From positions 2,790,001 to 2,854,000 of the forward strand of contig NZ_RKHO01000001.1 in NCBI RefSeq assembly GCF_003752505.1: a stretch of DNA of 64,000 nt, in the 5' to 3' direction. A model generated the notes under the pieces. It was not told the DNA's origin, did not search any database, and saw nothing but the letters and a program-made list of their open reading frames with translations. The translations under genes and the position numbers were made by a program. This DNA is from Nocardioides aurantiacus. GTDB lineage: Bacteria; Actinomycetota; Actinomycetes; Propionibacteriales; Nocardioidaceae. This document shows, piece by piece, positions 58,475 through 64,000 of this stretch; within the stretch, counting starts at the first letter, position 1; each line of letters opens with the position of its first letter.

Positions 58475-60160
58475 CTAGCCGCGGGCGGGGTCCTCCACAA
58501 GCATCCAGACCGTCGCGTCCGCCGGGAGGGACGAGCCGCCGACCTCGGTGGAGGACACCAGCACCTCGCCCGCGGGCAGGTCCACCGGGCCGCCACCGAC
58601 GTTCGTCAGCACGCGCACGGCGGGCCGACCCGCCGCCGTGAGGTCGAAGGCCACGACGTGCTCGGGGTCGCCGGCGTCCTCGACCCAGGACAGCTCGCGC
58701 ACGCCGAGCCCGTGCTCGCGGCGCAGCCGCAGCAGGGTGCGGTAGAGCTCGAGCGTCGAGCCCTCGACGCCGGTCTGGCGGTCCACGGCCAGCTCGCCGT
58801 ACGCCGCGGGCTGCGGGAGCCAGGAGGCCTCCGTCGGTCCGAAGCCGTACGACGGGGCGTCGCCCTCCCACGGCATCGGGACCCGGCAGCCGTCGCGGCC
58901 CCACTGGGTCTGCTCGGAGCGGAACCAGGTCGGGTCCTGGCGGACCTCGTCGGGCAGCTCGGTGGCCTCGGGCAGGCCGAGCTCCTCGCCCTGGTAGAGG
59001 TACGCCGACCCCGGCAGCGCCAGCATCATCGCGGTCGCCGCCCGGGCCCGCCGCAGGCCCAGCTCGGCGTCGGGCTGCGGGTCACCGGGGCCGATGCCGC
59101 CCATGCGGGACGGGCCGGGCGTGGGCTCGAAGCCCAGCCGGGAGGCGTGCCGGACGACGTCGTGGTTGGACAGCACCCAGGTCTGCACGGCGCCGTGGGG
59201 CGCCACCGCGGCCAGGGAGTCGGTGATCGAGGCGCGCAGCGCCGGCGCGAGCCACGGCGTGACCAGGAACGGGAAGTTGAAGCCCTGGTGGAGCTCGTCG
59301 GGACGGACGTAGGCGGCCAGCGCCTCGGCCGGGGTCACCCACGCCTCGGCGCACAGGATCCGGTCGGCGTCCTCCCCGGGGCGGGCGTAGGAGTCGGTCA
59401 CCGTGCGCCAGCGGCGGTAGATGTCGTGCACCCCGGGCTGGTCCCACATCGGGTGGTCCGAGGTGCGTCCCACCATCTCGTGGCTGAGCACGGCGTCGTC
59501 GGGGAGGCCCTCGGCCTTGACCATGCCGTGGGCCACGTCGATGCGGAAGCCGTCGACGCCGCGGTCGAGCCAGAAGCGCAGGTTGCGCTCCATCTCGTCG
59601 CCGACCTCGGGGTTGTCCCAGTCGAAGTCGGGCTGGGTGACGTCGAAGAGGTGGAGGTACCACTGCCCCGGCGACCCGTCGGCCTCGGTGACGCGCGTCC
59701 ACGCAGGGCCGCCGAAGTTGCTGATCCAGTTGTTGGGCGGCTCGGCGCCGTCGGGGCCCTTGCCGTCACGGAAGATGTAGCGGGCCCGCTCGCGGCTGCC
59801 GGGCGCGGCGGCCAGCGCCTCGGTGAACCACACGTGGTCGCTCGAGGAGTGGTTGGGGACGATGTCGACGATGATCCGCAGGCCCAGCTCGTGGGCGCGG
59901 GCGATCATCGCGTCGGCGTCGGCGAGCGTGCCGAAGCGCGGGTCGACGTCGCGGTAGTCGGCGACGTCGTAGCCCGCGTCGTGCTGCGGCGAGGTGTAGA
60001 AGGGCGAGAGCCAGATCGCGTCGATGCCGAGGTCGCGCAGGTGCGGCAGCCGCGAGGTGATGCCGGGCAGGTCACCCATGCCGTCACCGTCGGCGTCGGC
60101 CCAGGAGCGCGGGTAGACCTGGTAGATGACGGCGTGACGCCACCACTGCTGGGAACTCAT
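58475..60160 (-). CDS. GH13 alpha-glucosidase
   Basis: A 561-residue glycoside hydrolase of family 13. VIYQVYPRSWADADGDGMGD opens it; IIVDIVPNHSSSDHVWF, GVDGFRIDVAHGM (nucleophile Asp208), ILCAEAW (acid/base Glu272) and VLSNHDVVR (Asp334) are the four conserved regions. It hydrolyses alpha-glucosides of maltose, isomaltose or related type, feeding on sugars brought in by LpqY-SugABC. Its ATG overlaps the DUF1697 stop (ATGA), tying it to the hmgA transcript, an odd pairing. Confidence 0.93.
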   Translation of the reverse strand: MSSQQWWRHAVIYQVYPRSWADADGDGMGDLPGITSRLPHLRDLGIDAIWLSPFYTSPQHDAGYDVADYRDVDPRFGTLADADAMIARAHELGLRIIVDIVPNHSSSDHVWFTEALAAAPGSRERARYIFRDGKGPDGAEPPNNWISNFGGPAWTRVTEADGSPGQWYLHLFDVTQPDFDWDNPEVGDEMERNLRFWLDRGVDGFRIDVAHGMVKAEGLPDDAVLSHEMVGRTSDHPMWDQPGVHDIYRRWRTVTDSYARPGEDADRILCAEAWVTPAEALAAYVRPDELHQGFNFPFLVTPWLAPALRASITDSLAAVAPHGAVQTWVLSNHDVVRHASRLGFEPTPGPSRMGGIGPGDPQPDAELGLRRARAATAMMLALPGSAYLYQGEELGLPEATELPDEVRQDPTWFRSEQTQWGRDGCRVPMPWEGDAPSYGFGPTEASWLPQPAAYGELAVDRQTGVEGSTLELYRTLLRLRREHGLGVRELSWVEDAGDPEHVVAFDLTAAGRPAVRVLTNVGGGPVDLPAGEVLVSSTEVGGSSLPADATVWMLVEDPARG

Positions 60161-60693
60161 GGGGACCACTTCTCGGAGAGGGTGCGGAGCACGGTGAGGT
60201 TGCGGTTGGTCGAGACCCCGAACGCCCGGTTCACGGCGGCACGCGGCGGCTTCGCCTCACCGAACGCGACATCGTAGAGGAGGTGGACGGCCCGCTCCCG
60301 CACCAGGGCCCGGGCCCCGGGGACGCCCCCCTCGATCAGCGCGGCGGCGGCCGCGTCGGGTCGGTCGGCCAGCAGCTCGACGTACTGGCGCCAGGCCGGG
60401 TCGCCGTGCTCGACGCGCACCGCGTCGGCGTCCGCGACCACCTGCACCAGCTCGGCCGGGGTCAGCAGCACGACCGGGACCTCGAAGCCGCGGTCGGCGA
60501 GCATCGCCGCCTCGAGCGCCGCCACGACCCGCTCCCGGCTGCGCATCCGGGTGCGCACCCGCACGTTGCCGGTCTGGATGTGGGTCTCGACGTCCTCGAA
60601 CCCGGCCGCGGTGAGCGCGGCGCGCAGCTCGGCCATGGGGTACTGCCGCTTGCCGACGTTGACCGCCCGGAGGAAGCCGATCCAGGTGCTCAC
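60157..60693 (-). CDS. DUF1697 family protein
   Basis: A 178-residue DUF1697 protein: WIGFLRAVNVGKRQYPMAEL at the start, AGFEDVETHIQTGNVRVRTR and at the end NRAFGVSTNRNLTVLRTLSE, all diagnostic. Function unknown. GTG 60693 overlaps the hmgA stop (GTGA), and its own stop overlaps the glucosidase start, so three unlike genes are strung together by coupled translation. Confidence 0.87.
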   Translation of the reverse strand: MSTWIGFLRAVNVGKRQYPMAELRAALTAAGFEDVETHIQTGNVRVRTRMRSRERVVAALEAAMLADRGFEVPVVLLTPAELVQVVADADAVRVEHGDPAWRQYVELLADRPDAAAAALIEGGVPGARALVRERAVHLLYDVAFGEAKPPRAAVNRAFGVSTNRNLTVLRTLSEKWSP

Positions 60694-61889
60694 GCGGGGC
60701 CGCGGCCCGACCAGGTCCAGGCGTACGCCGGGTCCTCGACCGCCAGCGCGAGCTCGCCCAGCTCCAGCGGCCGGAAGGTGTCGACCATGACCGCGAGCTC
60801 GTCGAAGTACTCCGCCCCGATCGAGGCCTCGATCGCGCTGGGCTGCGGGCCGTGGGCGTGGCCGCCCGGGTGGAGCGAGACCGACCCGATCCCGATGCCC
60901 GAGCCCTTGCGCGCCTCGTAGTCGCCGCCGACGTAGAACATGACCTCGTCGGAGTCGACGTTGGAGTGGTAGTAGGGCACCGGCACCGACTGCGGGTGGT
61001 AGTCGACCTTGCGGGGGCAGAACGCGCAGACCACGAACCCACCCGCCTCGAAGACCTGGTGGACCGGCGGCGGCTGGTGGACCTTGCCGGTGATGGGCAT
61101 GAAGTCCTCGACGTTGAACGTGTAGGGGTAGAGGCAGCCGTCCCAGCCCACCACGTCGAGCGGGTGCGTGGCGTAGGTCAGCCGGCTGCCGACGATGCCG
61201 GCGGGCCCGTGGCCGCGGTGCTTGACCAGCACCTCGACGTCGCTCGCCCCGTCGCCGTCGAGCAGCAGCGGCTCGGTGGGGCCGTGCAGGTCGCGCTCGC
61301 AGTACGGCGCGTGCTCGAGCAGCTGGCCGTAGCGGGACAGGTAGCGCTTCGGCGGCGCGACGTGGCTGCTCGACTCGATCGCGTAGAGCCGGCTCGGCTC
61401 CGCGGGCACCCAGCGGTGGGTGGTCGCGCGGGGCACCACCACGAAGTCGCCGGTGCGGTAGGCCAGCGCCCCGAACACCGTCTCCACCGTGCCGCTGCCC
61501 TGCTCGACGTAGACGCACTCGTCGCCGACGGCGTCGCGGTACCACGCCGAGGTCTCCCCCGACACGACGTAGGAGATCCGCACGTCGGCGTTGCCGAGCA
61601 CGAGCCGCCGCCCGGTCACCGGGTCGCCACCGGGCGGCTGGTCGTGCAGCCGGAGGTGACGCGGCTTCAGCGGGTGGTTGGCCTGCGTCGCCAGGTCGGG
61701 CAGCTCCCACACCCGGCTGTCGACGATCGCCGACGGGACGCCGCGGTGGTAGAGCAGCGAGGAGTCGCTGGAGAACCCCTCCTCCCCCATCAGCTCCTCG
61801 TACCGCAGCGCGCCCGCCTCGTCGCGGAACGCGGTGTGCCGGGTGCGCGGGACGTCGCCGACGCAACGGTAGTAAGCCACGCCTGCCAC
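60690..61889 (-). CDS. hmgA: Homogentisate 1,2-dioxygenase
   Basis: A 399-residue cupin-type non-haem iron dioxygenase opening the homogentisate ring in tyrosine/phenylalanine breakdown. PITGKVHQPPPVHQVFEAGG, FCPRKVDYHPQSVPVPYYHS with the iron ligands and SLHPGGHAHGPQPSAIEASI are family hallmarks. The GTG at 61889 (or 61880) faces the fahA operon, which performs the last step. Bacterial size class. Confidence 0.93.
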   Translation of the reverse strand: MAGVAYYRCVGDVPRTRHTAFRDEAGALRYEELMGEEGFSSDSSLLYHRGVPSAIVDSRVWELPDLATQANHPLKPRHLRLHDQPPGGDPVTGRRLVLGNADVRISYVVSGETSAWYRDAVGDECVYVEQGSGTVETVFGALAYRTGDFVVVPRATTHRWVPAEPSRLYAIESSSHVAPPKRYLSRYGQLLEHAPYCERDLHGPTEPLLLDGDGASDVEVLVKHRGHGPAGIVGSRLTYATHPLDVVGWDGCLYPYTFNVEDFMPITGKVHQPPPVHQVFEAGGFVVCAFCPRKVDYHPQSVPVPYYHSNVDSDEVMFYVGGDYEARKGSGIGIGSVSLHPGGHAHGPQPSAIEASIGAEYFDELAVMVDTFRPLELGELALAVEDPAYAWTWSGRGPA

Positions 61890-61905
61890 CCTGCCCGCCG
61901 TCCTC

Positions 61906-61911
61906 TAGCCT
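61906..61911 (+). promoter_or_regulatory. -10 element of the fahA operon, leaderless spacing
   Basis: TAGCCT ends six bases before ATG 61918 and there is no ribosome-binding site. The divergent hmgA start is only 28 bases away, so both promoters are packed into this gap. Confidence 0.45.
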
Positions 61912-61917
61912 CGCAAC

Positions 61918-62679
61918 ATGCCTGCTCCGTGGCGCCACGCCCTGCTCGACGACGCGGCGGTGCTGCCGCCGCGCGGACTCCTCCTCGCCCGTGCCCTCGG
62001 GGCGCACGCGCCGCTGCGGCGCGGCGACCTCGGCGACGCCGTCGGGGGCTTCGCGGTGACCGACCGCGAGCTGTCCCACCTCCGCAGCGGCGACCTGCCG
62101 GTGCACCTGCGCGTGACGGGCGGCGCGGGGATGCTGGAGGCCGCGCTGCGGTCGCTGGCGACCAGCGACCTCGCCGTACGACGGATCGAGATCGCCCTGC
62201 GCGACGAGGCCGACCTCGCCCACAACGCGCGACGCGTCGTGCAGGTGCTCGACGTGACCGACGCCCCCGACGACCTCGCGGTCCACGTCGCGCTGCCGGT
62301 GCTCACGGGCGAGCCCACCGCGGGGTGGCTGGGCGCTCTCGACGAGCTGGCCGCGCGCGAGCTCGGCGTGCTGCTCACCCACGCACCCGGCCCGGGGACC
62401 GCCGCCGCGATCGAGGCGGCGCTCGACCGCGAGCTGCCGCTCGCCCTGCTCGGCGAGGGCCTCGACGACGCGCTGACGGCGCTGCACGCGGTGCGGGTCG
62501 CGCTCGACGGCGACGGACCGGCCGCGGTCGCCGCCGCGCTCACCGACGCCGACGCCGCCGTGGCCTGGGTCCGCGACGACCCGGACGCCGCGCGTCGTAC
62601 GCGGCGGTGGTGCGTCTCGGTCGCGGTGCCCGACCTGGGCGCCGCCCTGGACGACCTGGCGGCGCGGGACCTGCCGTGA
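61918..62679 (+). CDS. Conserved hypothetical protein coupled to fahA
   Basis: A 253-residue Ala/Leu/Asp-rich soluble protein beginning WRHALLDDAAVLPPRGLLLA. The alternation of hydrophobic strands (VHLRVTGGAGMLEAALRSLA, RRIEIALRDEADL, LAVHVALPVLTG, LGVLLTHAPGPG) suggests an alpha/beta barrel-like fold. I have seen proteins of this type annotated only as hypothetical, some starting with a similar DDAA-x-x-PP motif. Its stop overlaps the fahA GTG (GTGA), implying a role linked to homogentisate degradation. Confidence 0.65.
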   Translation: MPAPWRHALLDDAAVLPPRGLLLARALGAHAPLRRGDLGDAVGGFAVTDRELSHLRSGDLPVHLRVTGGAGMLEAALRSLATSDLAVRRIEIALRDEADLAHNARRVVQVLDVTDAPDDLAVHVALPVLTGEPTAGWLGALDELAARELGVLLTHAPGPGTAAAIEAALDRELPLALLGEGLDDALTALHAVRVALDGDGPAAVAAALTDADAAVAWVRDDPDAARRTRRWCVSVAVPDLGAALDDLAARDLP

Positions 62680-63836
62680 GCTCCGCGGCCGGGGCGGTCT
62701 CGTGGGTCGAGGGCGCGAGCGGGTCCGGGCACGACGTCGACCACCTCCCGATGGCCGTCGTGGTCGGGGCGGGCGGGACGCCGTACGTCGGGGTCCGGGT
62801 GGGCGACCTGGTGCTCGACCTCGGCCGCCTCACCGGTGACCCCGTGCACGCCGCGCCGTCGCTCGGCCCGTTCCTCGCCCGGGGCCCCGCGCTGTGGGCG
62901 AGCACGCGCGCGAGCGTCGTCGAGGCGCTGACCGACCCGGGCCGTCGCGCCCGGGTCGAGCCGCTGCTGGCACCGGTCGCCGACGTCGCGGCGCTGCTGC
63001 CGTTCGAGGTCGCCGACTACGTCGACTTCTACTGCTCGCGGCAGCACGCGACCAACGTCGGCCGGCTGTTCCGCCCCGACGCCGCCGACCCGCTCCCCGA
63101 GGCCTGGCGGCGGCTGCCGATCGGCTACCACGGCCGGGCCGGGACGGTCGTCGTCTCGGGCACCGACGTCCGGCGACCGCGGGGCCAGCGGCCGTCGTAC
63201 GGCCCGACGGAGGAGCTCGACCTGGAGGCCGAGCTCGGCTTCGTCGTCGGGGCCCCCTCGGTGCACGGGACGCCGGTGCCGACCACGGCCTTCCGCGACC
63301 ACGTCTTCGGCGTGACGCTGCTCAACGACTGGTCGGCGCGTGACGTGCAGGCCTTCGAGTACCGCCCGCTCGGGCCGTTCCTCGGCAAGTCCTTCGCCAC
63401 CTCGATCAGCGGCTGGGTCACCCCGCTCGCCGCGCTCGAGGCCGCCCGCGTCCCGCTCCCCGGCCAGGACCCGCCCCCGCCGGCGCACCTCGCGGTCGCC
63501 GAGCCCGCCGGCTACGACGTGGCCGTCGAGGTGGTGGTCGACGGCGAGGTGGTCAGCCGCCCGCCGTACGCCGCGACGTACTGGTCGCCCGCGCAGATGC
63601 TCGCCCACCTGACCGCCAACGGCGCCTCGCTGCGCACCGGCGACCTCTACGCCAGCGGCACCATCTCCGGCGACGCACCCGACCAGGTCGGCTCGCTGCT
63701 CGAGCTGCACCGCGGCGAGCGCTTCCTCCCCGACGGCGCCGAGGTCGTCCTGCGCGCCAGCGCCCCCGGCGCGCTCGGCGGCCGGATCACCCTGGGCGAG
63801 GTCACCGGCCGCGTCCTGCCCGCGCTCACCGACTGA
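62676..63836 (+). CDS. fahA: Fumarylacetoacetase
   Basis: A 386-residue fumarylacetoacetate hydrolase, final enzyme of tyrosine/homogentisate degradation yielding fumarate and acetoacetate. Metal and catalytic motifs are DFYCSRQHATNVGRLF, PIGYHGRAGTVVVSGTDVRR, ELDLEAELGFVVG and LLNDWSARDVQAFEYRPLGP. The C-terminal part has NGASLRTGDLYASGTISGDA. GTG 62676 overlaps the preceding gene. With hmgA across the divergent promoter, only maleylacetoacetate isomerase is missing here. Confidence 0.95.
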   Translation: MSSAAGAVSWVEGASGSGHDVDHLPMAVVVGAGGTPYVGVRVGDLVLDLGRLTGDPVHAAPSLGPFLARGPALWASTRASVVEALTDPGRRARVEPLLAPVADVAALLPFEVADYVDFYCSRQHATNVGRLFRPDAADPLPEAWRRLPIGYHGRAGTVVVSGTDVRRPRGQRPSYGPTEELDLEAELGFVVGAPSVHGTPVPTTAFRDHVFGVTLLNDWSARDVQAFEYRPLGPFLGKSFATSISGWVTPLAALEAARVPLPGQDPPPPAHLAVAEPAGYDVAVEVVVDGEVVSRPPYAATYWSPAQMLAHLTANGASLRTGDLYASGTISGDAPDQVGSLLELHRGERFLPDGAEVVLRASAPGALGGRITLGEVTGRVLPALTD

Positions 63837-63860
63837 ACGGGGCCGTTCCCCCCGGGGCGG

Positions 63861-63947
63861 ACCCGACGGACGATCAGTTCGCAGCAGGGCGCGGGCCGGT
63901 GAGCGTGACGCGCTCCCCCGGCCGGAACGAACTGATCGTCAGTTCGG
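63861..63947. repeat. Dispersed inverted-repeat element, copy 2
   Basis: Left arm GACGGACGATCAGTTCG (63865-63881) and right arm CGAACTGATCGTC (63928-63940) pair perfectly over 13 bases, extended by partial matches; the spacer is 46 bases. The left end is identical over 21 bases (63861-63881) to copy 1 at 36285-36305, while spacers differ. It lies directly after fahA. The remaining bases to the window end show no recognisable gene. Confidence 0.65.
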
Positions 63948-64000
63948 CGTGGCCGACCCGTGTCCGTGACCCGTCGAGCCTCGGGACGGTCGCCGCGCAA

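Noticed and set aside
60852-63836. 994-codon plus-strand frame
   Set aside because: Its first two-thirds is antisense to hmgA and out of frame with the next gene; only the end (fahA) is coding.
63948-64000. Minus-strand coding frame running off the right edge (63647-64000)
   Set aside because: It lies antisense to fahA and across the inverted repeat, with no recognisable domain.

Overview
The window is about 72-73% G+C with very tight gene packing, many GTG starts and many 4-base ATGA/GTGA stop-start overlaps. Gene content points to an actinobacterium, most plausibly a Nocardioides-like member of the Propionibacteriales (inferred from memory of gene families; no search was run): CysO-CysM-Mec cysteine synthesis, GAF-ANTAR regulators, an F420-type luciferase-like oxidoreductase, DUF3618 and DUF2017 proteins, LpqY-SugABC, and DprE1/DprE2/UbiA/AftA. 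There is no rRNA, CRISPR array, prophage or intact insertion sequence. One tRNA gene is present.

Layout. 1-7.4 kb: the 3' end of nhaA coupled through a 33-codon small ORF to a membrane protein, an arsenic operon (arsR-acr3-arsC), a phosphotransferase, a DUF4396 membrane protein, an acetyltransferase, a methyltransferase and a DksA-like protein without zinc ligands. 7.4-23.3 kb: accessory and regulatory genes, namely a short-chain dehydrogenase remnant, an alcohol dehydrogenase/SDR pair, three GAF/ANTAR genes in a row (two more at 21-22.6 kb), a luciferase-like monooxygenase, a chromate transporter, an MFS pump, and a TetR-controlled AurF-type diiron oxygenase with its ferredoxin-reductase fusion. 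23.3-29.7 kb: a decaprenylphosphoryl-arabinose locus with an AftA-like arabinosyltransferase diverging from ubiA-dprE1-dprE2-hypothetical-histidine phosphatase-superinfection-immunity-like gene, all overlapping. 29.8-36.3 kb: a coiled-coil membrane protein, a MASE1-PAS histidine kinase, a cobalt/nickel ECF transporter (cbiMNQO) behind a Fur-type palindrome, the peroxiredoxin bcp and an odd tRNA-Leu.

37.4-51.6 kb resembles a conserved mycobacterial neighbourhood (clpS, DUF2017, mec, cysO, cysM, murI, Rv1339-like hydrolase, rph, rdgB, with pncB divergent). It is split by about 6 kb carrying an ABC exporter, a MarR regulator and an amide-utilisation set (cytosolic AmiC-like sensor, APC permease, formamidase). 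51.6-54 kb holds an enoyl-CoA hydratase, a phosphoesterase and a ParB-like protein. 54.1-60.2 kb holds a trehalose-type importer (lpqY-sugA-sugB-sugC) and a GH13 alpha-glucosidase. 60.2-63.8 kb holds homogentisate catabolism: hmgA on one strand and fahA with a coupled unknown gene on the other. Two copies of an ~86-bp inverted-repeat element lie at 36.3 kb and 63.9 kb.

Several genes have a TANNNT -10-like hexamer ending about 6-8 bases before the start codon, suggesting leaderless transcripts. The most notable observations are the arabinan-precursor locus with a Cys-to-Ala change at the benzothiazinone site of DprE1, the class I tRNA with a Leu UAG anticodon, and the dispersed inverted repeats.
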